Made by a program: the position numbers and the translations under genes. The notes under the pieces are model-generated. The model had not been told where the DNA came from. It made no database searches and saw nothing but the letters and a program-made list of their open reading frames with translations. DNA of 64,000 nucleotides from Ulota crispa. Its lineage: Eukaryota > Streptophyta > Bryopsida > Orthotrichales > Orthotrichaceae. The stretch lies in assembly GCA_963920765.1 (NCBI GenBank), contig OY987244.1, forward strand, positions 7,566,501 to 7,630,500, given 5' to 3'. Position 1 is the first letter of the stretch. Each line of letters begins with the position of its first letter. Shown piece after piece: positions 37,510-49,449 of the stretch.

Positions 37510-38156
37510 AAATCACAATTGAACAATGCCTAGTGGAAAAGTTTAGCTAGAGGAAATTATTACTTTAAATTAACCTTGTTTGTAAAAAAAGTTAAGTTTT
37601 TTCACTGAGAGTTGTTCAATTGTAACCTTTATGGTTCAAAACTACACCAAGGTTTTCTAAATCCACCCAAGGTGTGCATATATCAAACCCTGGGTATGCA
37701 TAAGGTAGGACCACCCATTCCCAACCAGGGATCCAAACCCAACTTGTCCAATATGCTATTTCCAACTAGCCTATTTCTAAGCCTTAGAATTCATATTTTT
37801 TTCCTTTTTAAAAGTAAGACTAATGATGAGATCATGAAATTTGTCCCAAAAGAAAGTAGGAAGTAGTGAGCAAGAAGTAGTTTGGCTGTGATCAAGATTA
37901 GGAGAGTCTAGTGATTGTTTATGGGTTGAGAACACTTTATGCACTCCAAAATTTGTATACAACTCAACTTTGCCTGAAAAATTCCAAAAAAATTTGTGCC
38001 GCAATATTTTGTATGAAGCCACAAAAGAAAAATTTGTGCCGCATGTTGTTCTAACATGTTGTCTTGCATGAGCTTAAGTGATCGGGAATTGGTGGTCCTA
38101 ACTTTATATCAATTCTCTTTTTAGGATTGTTCAGGCAACACATCATGTGATGTTAA
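37510..38156. other. Gene-free spacer
   Basis: No coding region or clear repeat terminus between the outer CACTA end and the first TTAACCCC motif at 38153. Confidence 0.5.
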
Positions 38157-38695
38157 CCCCTGAGTGCCCAAGCCATATTCACCAAAATGCAGACCTAGTC
38201 ACACTGAATCCAACTAATCTGTCATGACAAACAAGGTCCATAAAATCTAGCCATATTGATTGATAGGAGACATAGGCCCAAAAGTATAGGAAAAAAAGAT
38301 ACATGATTTGTTTGTATTGATGAAATGATTATAATAGTCAAACATGGAACTTTTTCAAAAGTGAGAGGCGATATTTGGGGCTGTGGGGCGCTCAGGCAAC
38401 GTAAATTTTCTTGACGAATAGTCACCTAAATCTTACCTTGAAACTGGCATGGTGACTTGAACACTAAAAAAAATCCCTGAAAAAATGAATGGATTTGCTA
38501 AAATCCTCCCTAAGTTTTTGCAGACTTGCTAGATTTTGGATGAAAGTTACTAAAATTAGTAGACTTTATGGATGAACAAGTAGACGTCGATGATTCTATC
38601 CAATTCTATCCAAATTTTCCTTACCTACTTGTGTGGTGGGTGCGTGTTGCTCCACTAACAAAAATCCAAAAAAAAAATACGCTGTTGCTAAGGGG
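38157..38695. mobile_element. Tentative TTAA-flanked repeat element
   Basis: The left edge is TTAA then CCCCTGAGTGCCCAAG; the right edge is CTAAGGGG then TTAA. The termini agree over only about 8 bases. The right TTAA (38696-38699) is shared with the next element. Listed because the termini and flanks match the local family. Confidence 0.35.
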
Positions 38696-38699
38696 TTAA

Positions 38700-40207
38700 C
38701 CCTTGAAGGTCCGTGCATCCAAAAAGTGGCTGCGCCTTGGTCAACCTTGATTGTAACTTTCAAAATATTAATTTTTAGTTCATAGTTCAAACAAAGAAAA
38801 TGAAGCCTGATAATTTTCCTTTCTATTGCATATAATTTTTTTGAAAAATGTCAAAAAAGAAAAGAGTTATGGCCATTGAAAGCTCAAAGTGTTAGAATCC
38901 AAATAATACAATATAATGTCTTTTTTTTCATATTTTTTTACACTTTAAATGCATTTTAAACTTAAACTACAAAACTATGTTTCTCATTCTACCATTCATT
39001 TATGGTAGAAATAACAGATATTTTAAATGTATATTCTAATTGATATAATTTTATTTCCATATTTAGCTTTAAAAAATCATAATAATTCAAAACTTCCATC
39101 AAATTTATCCAAAAAAAATGTAAAAAGAAAAGAAATGTGTCTTCTAGCAAAACATATCAAAATTTTATAAATAAATAAAATATAAAGATGAACGTGGTTT
39201 GATAGTCAAGCTTGACTTTAAATTCTTTCTTATGATTGTTTTCTTATGATTGTTTTAGGTGTAAAAAATAAAATAACTAATTGAATTTTTTTTCCCTAAT
39301 TTTTGATGTTGCTTGTACCTCTTGAAAAAAATTCAAATGATTTGATTTTTTTTTGCAATTTTAACTTATGTATGTTCATTTTTTGAAAAAAAAATGATAA
39401 CAATTACAAACTTTCATGAAACAAATTGAAAATTCTTGCAGTGATATGTCATTCATAGCTTCAAGCAATAAAAATAGGGAATTACCAAATTGACATCCTA
39501 AATTACTAACAGGACACCCCCTTTGAGCATGTAATTTGATAATTTAGTGCTATTTTTGATTAATTAAGTGGTCCATCATTCATTCAATCACAATGTTATC
39601 ACCTCCTTGAAAGACAACGTGACAAATACAAAAAAAATTTGATATATTATTGCACCAATACTATTTTTTGATATATTTTTGTTTTAAATAACTTAAAAGT
39701 CCTATATTTTTAGTTTGAAATTTAAACACACCTATTTTTTATTTAGTATAGCCTTAGAATGATAAAGGTGAAACAAATCTTTTGATCCAAATAAAAAAAT
39801 TAGCAAAATCAGCATTAAATATCACAATTTCATGCTCAAAGGGGGTGTCCCGTTAACAATTTAGGATGTTGCTATAGTAATTCCCTAAAAATATTAAATT
39901 GTTGTTTGAACACACTTTAAAAGGAAAAATTGAGTTTCTACATGAAGTTTGACCTTTTCAAAATGAACCAAGTCCTTTAGGGATTAATCCCTGTAGGGCC
40001 CTTGGGCTATAGAAATATAGTACCAAATACGATCGCAACCAGTATTTAGAAGTTTAAATCATTTAAAAATTAAATGTTACAACCATACATATTGAAGAAT
40101 TGTATGATGAAAGGTGCATAATTTTTTTTGAAAAACCCTCAAAACAGCTCAAACACATCTGTATATACGGCCATACAGCCGCAAAGGGCTTTCGGGCCGT
40201 TTAGGGG
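38700..40207. mobile_element. TTAA-flanked repeat element, about 1.5 kb, carrying a nested miniature element
   Basis: TTAA (38696-38699) is followed by CCCTTGAAGGTCCG. The right end GGGCCGTTTAGGGG is followed by TTAA (40208-40211). A complete TA-flanked miniature element sits inside at 39477-39885. A further pair of family-like termini meets at TTAA 39984-39987 (TTTAGGGA before, TCCCTGTAGGGCCC after), so the interval may be composite. No gene is present. The right end lies about 385 bp upstream of the LAS1 start codon, so it may affect that promoter. Confidence 0.5.
39477..39885. mobile_element. 409-bp miniature inverted-repeat element with TA duplication
   Basis: The left arm begins GGGAATTACC and contains AGGACACCCCCTTTGAGCAT. 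The right arm is its near reverse complement (ATGCTCAAAGGGGGTGTCC to GTAATTCCC). The inverted repeats are about 55 bp. TA flanks both ends (39475-39476 and 39886-39887), compatible with a Tc1/mariner-type enzyme. A related end occurs at 9814-9870. Non-coding. Confidence 0.85.
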
Positions 40208-40592
40208 TTAAAGTGATATTTGCAGACAGATAACTGCAGATCGTTCAACGACAACCTTAACGAACTTATCATCCATCAGGATGAAACGTGAACTTCTGTT
40301 CATCTCTCCACGAGAATGAGAGAAAATTCTTTCGAAAGGAGCAAACTGGGAGAGGAGTAGTGACGACACGGAAGCACAGGAGCGCTGTGAGAGCTTTGAA
40401 CCCTAAACCCCTCGCCATCGTCATCGTCGTCGTCCTCGACTTCGTTTTTTTCTCTTCAACTTCACAAATTCGGTATCAGAGTTCGCAGATCGATTGTTTC
40501 GTTTTTCCAGCAGAGCATGCCGCCAAGCGCAGTGACAAAGGACTGTGATTCCTTTCGGAAATTGGTGTGACAGTGTGATTGGTCTTTTTTCC
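40208..40592 (+). promoter_or_regulatory. LAS1 upstream region and leader
   Basis: From about 40230 the base composition becomes less AT-rich, with GAGAATGAGAGA and CGTCGTC-type motifs typical of a plant 5' leader. A GTG-initiated frame at 40545 is in frame with the LAS1 ATG, but plant nuclear genes do not normally start there. No TATA box is obvious. Confidence 0.4.
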
Positions 40593-43500
40593 ATGGTGAT
40601 GATGCGCCAGGTGCCGTGGGAGAGCTGGCAGCAGTGGCACCACGTGCGCTGTTGCTTCTTCTCCAATGCGCCTGCTCAAATTGCTGAAGCTCTAGATCGG
40701 GTAAGTCGGTACATCAATTACACGCTGCCCTTCCGTGGAGTTTTGTTAAACCGGTAGTTGACATGCAGTGTAGTTTCTTTCCGTGTTTACATCTCGAATT
40801 GAGTCTACTGTGATTTTTAGGGTTTCATTTTTCTTTTAATTGGATTTTGAAACCTTTGGAACGAGGATTTTGTTGTTGTTGTGTATTTTATAGTTTTTAT
40901 CATGAGCTTAATTGTTAAGATTTTAGTGCAATTGTATTTGAAATTGGATTCGATTGCACTAAATCAATGTCTTGAGTTGTTTTGGTTTGTAGGTTGCAGC
41001 ATGGCAGAGCAGGGGAGGCTTGCCGGTGGCTGTGGAGATAACTGCGGAACTCATAAGCATACAGCAACGGGATCCATACATGAAGTAAAGCTTCCTCTCT
41101 TTTCACTTGAACGGCTGATTTTGTATATTTTTTTACTTCGTTCGTGTCAATTCTCATGGTTGCCATTTCTGTGATCTATTGTACAGCACAGATGTATCTC
41201 CCGGTGTAGCTCTGCCTGGCGAAATGCTTCGGATGATGTACGCGATGGCGATCATGAGGTGAGCTTCAATTTCTTCGTAGCAATCATGGATTGGGGGTCG
41301 GAATTCGACGTCATTAAGGCGTCTATTTCGATTACTCCGGATTGTCAGTCAATTGTACACTGAATATTGCATTTAGGTTGCCTTCGCAATTAGGTTGCCT
41401 TCGCAATTAGGTTGCCTTATCTTATGACTCATCACTTAGCCATTTGAAGTGCATGCAACTCTCTAAATACTCGGATTTCACATAGTTTATGACTTGGATG
41501 CCGCTGATTTGTTTTTCCGCAGCTTAGTTGCTCTTGTCAAGAAAATTATCTTTTGCAGTGAATTTTTGATGAAGATTACCGTAGCAGCAATAAGTATGTA
41601 TTTAGTATAGAATGTCGAGATATTAGTGTCTGGGGCAACCTAAACGCAATATTCAGTGTAGTTATTGAAGATAGTGTTGAAAGTGTTATACCAGTCTGTT
41701 ACTAGAGGATCTAGATGACGTAATAATTATGTTACCTTTTTATTGCCATTTGAAGCGACCTTCCTTGAAATTTCCTTCCACGGTTTTGCCACTGTTGACT
41801 TTTATGGCACCTAGGGTTAAAGTGTTTTGATTCTAAGTTATGAATTGGTTGGATGTCAGATTGGTGAATGGAGTTGTTGACCAATCTGTAAGGCGCAACA
41901 CATCCTCTGTAGCGAACAGGGCTGAGGATGCCCGTCTACCACGTGCTTTTGTTGATATTCGCCATGGTGAGCATTAATTGTCTTTATTTATTCTTCGATC
42001 TGATTGCCCTAAGTAACTCATTGAAGTAACCTGATCTATACGACCGTACCATATTATATCAACAGTCACCAGTTTTTTCTAGATAGACTCGTTGAATTCT
42101 CGTTATGCTTTTGAACAGAGACTTCACATAACGAGCTTCCATCTCTACCTCTTGTGCGTCATGCAAGCAAACAGGTACGTCACTTGTTTTCTCTACTTTT
42201 TCACTATTGTTAAGCCGTTCCTGGGTTTTCGGTGTGGTTGAGCGACCGCATTCCCTGATCTTGTGTGTCGATACAAGAATTTGCAATCTTATCTGTTTTG
42301 ACTGGCTTGGAATACTTTCGTCTCTTTTTATTCATTTGATGATATTGTGATGACCCTCAGGCGCTTGCATGGTTGCAAAAGAATTACTGGGAGGAGCAGG
42401 AACAGCTGTTGCCAAATACCCAAAGCACTCTGAAGGCTAAACTGCTTGAACATGCCCAAGTGATCTTTGAAATTCTGATCACACAGCAGAAGCTGCTCAG
42501 TAAGGAGACTAAGAGACAAGATTTTAAACAACAAAGATTGATCCTCAAGCGTGCTCTTAAAGGTAATCCAGTGTGTAAACATGAAAACTGCATCTTTTGC
42601 CTTTTTGTTTCTGTGGCGTATTTGGAAAAACATGTGGTCGGGTTCATGATCATTATATCTGCGTCTTTCTTCTTAAATCTTTCCAGGTGCTTTCACGATC
42701 CGTGCGTGAAATCTACAATTGTAGTGTAGAGTTGAATAACACTACTGGATTAAAGAATTAAGAGTTGGTTGTTTGAAGTGGTAGCTGAACGTTAACATTT
42801 TAGATGCTTCACCTGAATTCTACGCTCTTCTTTGTAACAGATATTTTTTTCTGACGACGACATTTTCACTTGCTTTTGGAACTCGTAATGGTGATCCCAA
42901 GATTGCTGTTTTGAGGTTAGCAGTGTGTTTATATGCAGGAATAAAAAGACAACAACAAGCCCTTTTAAGGGAGTTACTGGATCTCACTCATTCTGGAACA
43001 TCTGAACTAGTATCTCTGTTGGTGGGGGACGGGCTCTTAGTTCATGATCTATATCCAAGTTGTAGCTCCCCCGTGCCCAGCAAGGAGTCACTGGACAACC
43101 ATAACAACAGTGGTTTTGATGAGGCTCCGGATTCTCCATCTTCCAGTGATGATTCAGGCATCGTCATGAGAAAGGAGGACCACTCTGTAGCTGCATGGAA
43201 ACACACTTGCGTTCAACTGGCGGAGCAGATGCCTCAGCTACCAGCGCTGTTGCTCTCGAGCATCTTTAGAACCCTGATAGCCATGCCTGGTGAATCACAT
43301 TCGAAAATGGAACCAACAGAGGACTTGGCAACTCCGATTTCAAAAGAGGAGCTTGTAGAATGGGCAACCTGGATTCTTGATCAATCTTCTGCTCTTTCGA
43401 AGAAAATGAAAGTACAGACTGGTTTACCTAAATTTTTCGAAACGGGTACCAATGTGCAGATGCAAGCTGTTTTCTCCCAAGAGACTTTGAAAGAGCTCGC

Positions 43501-44955
43501 TCATTTGTGTATGCGTAGTAGAATCGACAGAGATTCTCTCATCAAGCTCGTCTCTCACCTTTCGCCACTAGTCAATGATAGCTTATTCCGTCGCCGTGCC
43601 GAAATGCTAGCAAGATGTACTCTATCATGTTCAAACGAGAGCTGTTCCAAAGACTTGGAGATTAGTGCAGCAATCGAGGGGAGCAGGAGGAACTTTGTAG
43701 TCCAGCAGCGAGAGTCAGCCAGGTATGTGCTTGATGACATTTTGCATCAATCCTCAGTTGGTGCGTTGAAGCTGATTAATTTCGACCAGATAAATCCTTG
43801 TCATTAGTTGCATGTTACATAGCATCAGCCTCGTTGTATAAACATCATGAATGACAGCTAATCACATTCGAGGATGTAAAGTTGTAGAGAAGATATATTC
43901 ATACATCTACAATTTTCACATATACACTTTTTATTTATTGTGATTTTGCAGTATTCAGAATGTCGCAGATGAGGAGTCGACTTTGGATACTGCATTGGTA
44001 AAGGCGAGGGAACTGCAACAGGTGATTATCTTGTGTTGCCTTGTTAACGTAATCATACCGTTTAACATGCGATGAACATCCTAGAATCACTAAAAATTTC
44101 AGTACTTTAAGTATTTCAGTACCTTGAACTTCGTGAACAGAATTGCCTCTTGTCAGATTTCTCTGCAGTTTTTATAACTAGCTTCTTCGCAGGACACCCC
44201 AGAATCCCGTATTTGTTCAATATACGCTTGTTCTCGTCACTTACTGACATGCACTGAATATTTGAATGCTTTTATGGCAGATTTCCATGGCCAAGTACGT
44301 TGCCAGTTTGAAGGTCTCCGAGTGCATCAACTCCATGGAAGCTCCAGCAACTGCAGGACCTTGGTCGAAGGCGAAGAGTTGGACTCCATGCGCACTTGGA
44401 ATGCTCCCATCTGCATTTGGTCAGGAAATCATTATTCCTCAGTTCGACTTTAAACAGAAGACACCAGAAGTGGGCTACACAGAAAGGGAATCTGAATCTG
44501 CTCGCGATGATTGCTCTACCGATATAAACTTGTCTACTCTTTTCAGCGATCAAGGAGACGAACAAGATTTGAAGAGGAAAGCATTTGAAGCTGAGGTTGC
44601 ATTTACACCTGGAATCGATCCAAAAAGGATGAGAGTAGAAGACCAGCTAATGAGTGAAGAGGCCAGAACTGTTGCTGGCGCTGGTGACGAGACCCGAGGA
44701 ATGGAATGCGATAGTGAGCGCATAGAACCCATGGATGAAGACCACCAATCCTCATTAGATATTGAGGAAGACGATGATAATGGTGAGAAATTCCAGAGCA
44801 CCATGGATTGCACGATGGAACCCAGACCAAGTTTTGGTTCTAAGCCTGACATTACCAATGTCTCCTGGCAAGGGTGTTTGTTACAGAGAGGTGTCTTACA
44901 ATTGGGCGGTCTGCAGGAGCTGCCAAATTTGCAGGCAGCCATTCGTGTGCTCTAG
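40593..44955 (+). CDS. LAS1: LAS1-like pre-rRNA ITS2 endonuclease, nine exons
   Basis: Exons: 40593-40700, 40993-41084, 41187-41258, 41860-41966, 42119-42174, 42361-42562, 42939-43722, 43952-44021 and 44281-44955. All introns are GT-AG and phases agree. The product is about 721 residues. The N-terminal HEPN nuclease domain is clear: WESWQQWHHV, VAAWQSRGGLPVAVEITAEL, LRMMYAMAIMRLVNGVVDQ, then DIRHETSHNELPSLPLVRHA with the catalytic Arg125 and His130 of the RHxxxH motif, and ALAWLQKNYW. The C-terminal half has the plant-type WTPCALGMLPSAFGQ segment and an acidic tail. Las1 cuts ITS2 in pre-rRNA in the nucleus, working with the Grc3/NOL9 kinase. Exon 6 joins 42939 directly, giving KRALKGIKRQQQ; this keeps frame, while a GT-rich acceptor at 42686 leads to a stop. 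It looks complete and intact, with two other genes far away. Confidence 0.92.
41374..41419. repeat. 17-bp tandem repeat in LAS1 intron 3
   Basis: TAGGTTGCCTTCGCAAT occurs twice in direct succession, followed by a partial third copy (TAGGTTGCCTTA). It lies inside the intron between exons 3 and 4. Confidence 0.95.
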
Positions 44956-45365
44956 CCAGTCATGGTGCGTGGGTGCGTGCTTTTGAAATGCATGCCTGAA
45001 CCCTAAACCTTTTTGCATTCACGGTAATACGATTTTGTACTTCGGGAAGGGACCCTGCTCGGAAAGTGTCGGTATGTCCGACCTTCTGCCTGCTCTCTTT
45101 TTGTGTCTCTTTGTAGTAGTACGGTTCTCCAACTGTCTTGGTTCCGACTGTAACTGTACCTCGGTAAAGCTAAAATGCGCAGCACAGTACGCTATGCAAG
45201 ATTTCTGGTCTAGAATATCTTGTAACTCGGGGGTCTTTTTGCATATGTTTGATGATTTCACTGAACCTTGAGCGCATTTGCTGTTGTGGATCGCTTTTTA
45301 AAACTAAGCTTAGAGGGGCAATGATTTTGTTCACAACTGGTGCATGGTCATGTTTGGATTCTGGA

Positions 45366-45371
45366 AATAAA
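45366..45371 (+). terminator. Candidate poly(A) signal of LAS1
   Basis: AATAAA lies about 410 bases after the LAS1 stop codon, in a T-rich 3' region. Plant poly(A) signals are loose, so other sites may be used. Confidence 0.4.
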
Positions 45372-45779
45372 GAGACTCTTATGATTCTACACTAGGTTTC
45401 TCACCTTGTACAGATTCCACCTTTTGTTTTAGAAACCTATTTCTTACAAACGTTTGAAAACTGACATAGAGAATCTTATAACATATGGATGGCTGTAAAA
45501 GAAACAAGGGACGTATTTTACATTCATTTGTTTTTCAATACTGGAACATTTCGTCCTAACCAAGTTTTGCAATGGACCTGTTCTATAAGAACACTTGAAT
45601 AAAAAAAGAACTCACAAATCTTTTTTATAGGCTCTTCTTTTTCTCCCTCTGCTACAAGTGTACACATACTTGGGCAAGGATCTGCAAAATACAGATATAA
45701 AATTTTTCAAGGGCACTCCTCATCACCAAACTTTCCAACACCAAATTTGTGGCGCCTTGGACAGTTAGGGGTGACACTT

Positions 45780-46340
45780 GCAAAATACAATGCCCTCCAA
45801 CAAGTCCTCATACACCCTACTTTGCTTTTAAAGAACTTTGCTAATGTAATTGGTATTTTTTTGGTTTTGAAGCATAGAAATTTGATTCTTATGCAATCTC
45901 AATCAAGCATACCAAATTTTGATTCCTCAAAACCAAAACCTCATTTTTGGTGAATTGTTTTGTATTAAATTCATGGTTTTACATGATAGTTGATTAAAAA
46001 ATATTGGTGATGAATTTCTAAGAAGTAATTGCATGGGTATGTAGGAAACATCCATACTCACATGTTCTATGCTAAAAAGGACCCCCTTAAGTAACAAAAA
46101 AATGATCTACAAAGGTTTCAATGTAACTTGTGATATGCTCAAATTTTGTAAAATAGATATTTTTCACTTTTAACTAGCTTTTCACCAAATATACACAACA
46201 TCATGTTGAAAGATACATACTTAGTCACAATTTTTGAATCAAATAGCAAAATTTGATTATCAAAAAGAAATATCTATTAGCAAAATCCTTTGAATGACAA
46301 ATAAGATATATGAGGACTTGTTGGAGGGCACTATACACTA
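45780..46340. mobile_element. Inverted-repeat element with GCCCTCCAACAAG termini
   Basis: ATGCCCTCCAACAAGTCCTC at about 45790 is the reverse complement of the right end near 46312-46332 (GAGGACTTGTTGGAGGGCA). The inside (about 45880-46080) is a diverged relative of the arm of the large foldback at 51680-51860, sharing GCAATC, ATCAAGCAT, TTGGTGATGAATTT and GCATGGGTATGT in order. It is non-coding and lies in the 3' flank of LAS1. Confidence 0.65.
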
Positions 46341-47024
46341 GTCAGGCTCATTAGGTTGCCCCCACACTACTTGCTCAACATCCACATGTCATTGAATATT
46401 TACTTTTGCTACTATGATGTTTGTAAATTTTATACATAAATTTCAATAATAAATAGTCATACTTTCTTTTTATTTCATAACTTCTATGACAAACCCCACT
46501 TTGTCATCCATGTGTTGAGAAAGTGGTTCATTTTACATCCAAATAGGTTCAATGGAAGTAAGGCAACCTTATGATAGTATTTGGTGTCAAACCCGTATGT
46601 GTTGGTGAAAGTTGTATCTTTGCTTGAAAATCTTGATTTAGCAATGGCTCAAATAATATGTGTATTCATTTTTTGGGGCAGTGATAAAACAAAGAAAAAA
46701 ATGAAGTACAACATCATTCAAAGTAGCATATTCTCTACCTCAGATAATCTCAATTCACTAGATTTTTTTGATGCGTCAATTATTGTTTCAAATTCTCATA
46801 AGGGCCTCTTTACACTAGGAGTCAAGGCAGCAAAAGCTTGGAGTTGCTTGAACTAAAATTTCACCCTAAATGGCTTTCAGAACTGTCATAAGCACTTATT
46901 ACAACATTTGTATAGTTGGAGTCAATTCTCTTGTAATTAGATCTTGAGGCCAAATAGTCAAGGCCATTAGTAAAAGTCTTGATCACTTTGGTGATGATGG
47001 AAGGAGATTAAATGGAGTAGTTAA
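46341..47024. other. Gene-free spacer
   Basis: AT-rich DNA. ACACTAGGAGTCAAGGCAG near 46815 recurs near 48240 on the other side of the foldback element, a short direct repeat of unknown origin. No gene is supported. Confidence 0.4.
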
Positions 47025-47925
47025 CCCCTAAAGCCTTGATCAGTACAAGCGAGCAATGTCAATTTGGATATTTTTAGTCAATTAGGTCACGCTAATTTGG
47101 ACACTATTTTGTCAATTTAGACATGTTTTTGTCAAATTTTTGTCAATTTGGACATGTCATTGTGAACAATTTTTCTTGTAGTGAGCTAACTAGCACCCTT
47201 TTTTGGCAACACAGCAAGTTTGGGTAGCTCACTATCAATGGATTTCTCATTTCTTTTCTTTGAAATTTTCACACATGATGTGTCAAAGGAGTAGCTTTAA
47301 GGTTCAACAAATTTCATAACTTTTAACTTCATGGTTCAAAAGTTATTGCATGACATGTTGTTTTCTTTGCTCGGTGGGCAACTTGGGCAGCTCATAAAAA
47401 TTTCTTTAAAAATTACATTTTTTTGAATTTCTTTTTTGGATTTTTTTTAAGATTTAAATATATGTGGGACGTTTTGAATCATTCAATTGTGATTAATGAA
47501 ATGAAAGTTATGAGGAGTTTTAGTTTGGGGGTCGGTATGGAGTCTCTCAAAACCATACCTACCATGCCTATTGCCAAACTAAAACTCCTCATAACTTTCA
47601 TCTCATTAATCACAATTGAATGATTCAAAGCTTCCCAAGTATATTTAAATCTTAAAAACTAATTTCAAAAAAAAATTCAAAAGAATGTAATTTTTGAAGA
47701 AGTTTTTAGGAGCTGCCCAAGCTACCTGCTAAGCAAAGAAAACAACATATCATGCAATAACTTTTGAACCATGAAGTTAAAAGTTATGAAATTTGTAGGA
47801 CATTAAAGCTACTCCTTTGACGTATCATGTGCAAAAATTTCAAAGAAAAAAAAAGAGAAATCCATTGATAGTGAGCTACCCAAAATGGCTATGTTGCCAA
47901 AAAAGGGTACTATGGGCTTTAGGGG
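47025..47925. mobile_element. Foldback element 1, TTAA-type termini, interrupted by a CACTA end
   Basis: The left end is TTAA (47021-47024) then CCCCTAAAGCC. The right end is GGGCTTTAGGGG then TTGA (47926-47929), one base off. About 47190-47545 and 47555-47910 are reverse complements with scattered differences, including GTTATGAGGAGTTTTAGTTT and its mirror. The left arm carries about 145 extra bases (47036-47183) ending in a CACTA terminus. It belongs to the same family as 50266-50985 but is more diverged, so older. Confidence 0.8.
47045..47183 (-). mobile_element. Solitary CACTA terminus inserted in foldback element 1
   Basis: On minus it begins CACTACAAGAAAAATTG at 47183, a classic plant CACTA end. 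Several subterminal GTCCAAATTGAC/GTCTAAATTGAC copies follow within 130 bases. No second end was found, so this is a very short derivative or a fragment. Confidence 0.55.
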
Positions 47926-48376
47926 TTGAGATACCTATACCATCTTATGGTTTTGACTATCTGAAAAGAACACATTATTTGAAATTTTTTGTCTATTTCC
48001 CATGGCCATGAATTAACCTTCCATTTTTTATAAACCCAATTATTGTTTATGTTGCCTTGTGGAGTCTTGTCTTTTGAGTATTATAATTATATACTTCAAA
48101 ATTTGTCCTTGACTCCTAATGCAACAACTTTAGGATGATTTTTAAAGATTCACTAATGAAAAGCAAAGGTCTAATCTCTTTTGGACTTTCCAAAATTGCC
48201 TCAAGTCCTAATGCAAAGTGGCTCAACAAACTACTTCACACTAGGAGTCAAGGCAGTTATGGAGAGTGTTGTAAGTCCCAATCCTGGCTTTACATTGGAT
48301 GGTTCTCAAAATCAATTTCAAAGCCTACACACTTGGAGCCACGGTCAAAATTTTAATAACATGTTTCAATTATTAA
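47926..48376. other. Gene-free spacer
   Basis: AT-rich, with no recognisable gene. It holds the second copy of the ACTAGGAGTCAAGGCAG repeat near 48240. Confidence 0.4.
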
Positions 48377-49006
48377 CCCCTAAATGCCCAAGACTTTTTT
48401 TGAGTTTCTAGGAATTTGCTCTAAAATGAACAAAAAGCCATCATGATAACTTGTATCAATTTTTTTTGAATTTTAACTATACAAATTCAAAATAGATATT
48501 TTAGACATCACATAGGAAAAGAAATCATAACAATACCCCTTATGGATTGAAAGATTATAACGTTTGATCAAGAGGGTGTTAAAATTGCAAAAATGACTTC
48601 AAGTCTTTCAATCCTCTTTTCACATATCAAATCCAAAATGTTGGTCACCAAAAATATATGAGGTTAAAGGATATAACATACATAACTCCAATCCATTTAT
48701 GGCTTTTCAAAATCTCTTTTACAATTTTTTGAAATGAATTTCTAGAGTGAATTTTTCTCCAAGATCTAGTGTATTTGAGGCTCATTTTCATGAGCTCTCA
48801 ACATTAAAAAAGTCAAGATTGCAATGGACACCCTTGCACAAAATCTTGAATAGAAAATTCACAATCAATAATTTTCAAAATCAGGTTTTTGATACTAAAA
48901 CTAGACTTCAAAAAGAATAATTCTAAAATACTAAATACTAAAAATAGCAACTTAGTTAGATTTTGTTGAACTTCAAAATATTATCGGTACCTTGAGCATT
49001 TAGGGG
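48377..49006. mobile_element. 630-bp TTAA-flanked element with CCCCTAAATGC termini
   Basis: TTAA (48373-48376) precedes CCCCTAAATGC. GCATTTAGGGG precedes TTAA (49007-49010). The 11 terminal bases are perfect reverse complements. The inside is not palindromic and has no coding potential. It is the cleanest two-ended member of the family that is not a foldback. Confidence 0.75.
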
Positions 49007-49010
49007 TTAA

Positions 49011-49449
49011 AAGACAGATGTGACATGACCTCAACTCCACAAAATAAGGTTTGCCAAGAACGAAAGGCCAATTCATGTCTTGTGGTTGTTGTCAAATTTC
49101 ATTAAAATACAATGATTAAAATGACTTTTTACTTAATTTTGAGATTTTCAATATCTTTATGGAATAAAATCTGAACAACTGTACTTGGCCTCTTCCTTCA
49201 TCCCTATTCTTTAGAGATTTTCATGAATGACACCAATGGCCTTGACTTTTGGCCTCAATAAACTCAAGTAAAATAACCCCTTACAATTTTCTTGTTATAG
49301 CAAATACTTGAAGGCATTCTTGAGGTGATTTGGACTTCAGTTTTGGTTCGGACTACAGTTTTAAAAGGAGCTGGGACGTGTCCACAATTGTCCAAATCTG
49401 TCAAAACCCGCAAGACCCGACTTGATTTTACAAAAAAAAAAAAAATGCC
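49011..49449. other. Gene-free spacer
   Basis: No gene or repeat terminus seen, apart from a poly(A) tract at about 49430-49444. Confidence 0.4.

Noticed and set aside
45035-45271. A 78-residue plus-strand frame with a hydrophobic, signal-like stretch after LAS1.
   Set aside because: It lies in the expected LAS1 3' UTR, before the AATAAA at 45366, with no family resemblance.
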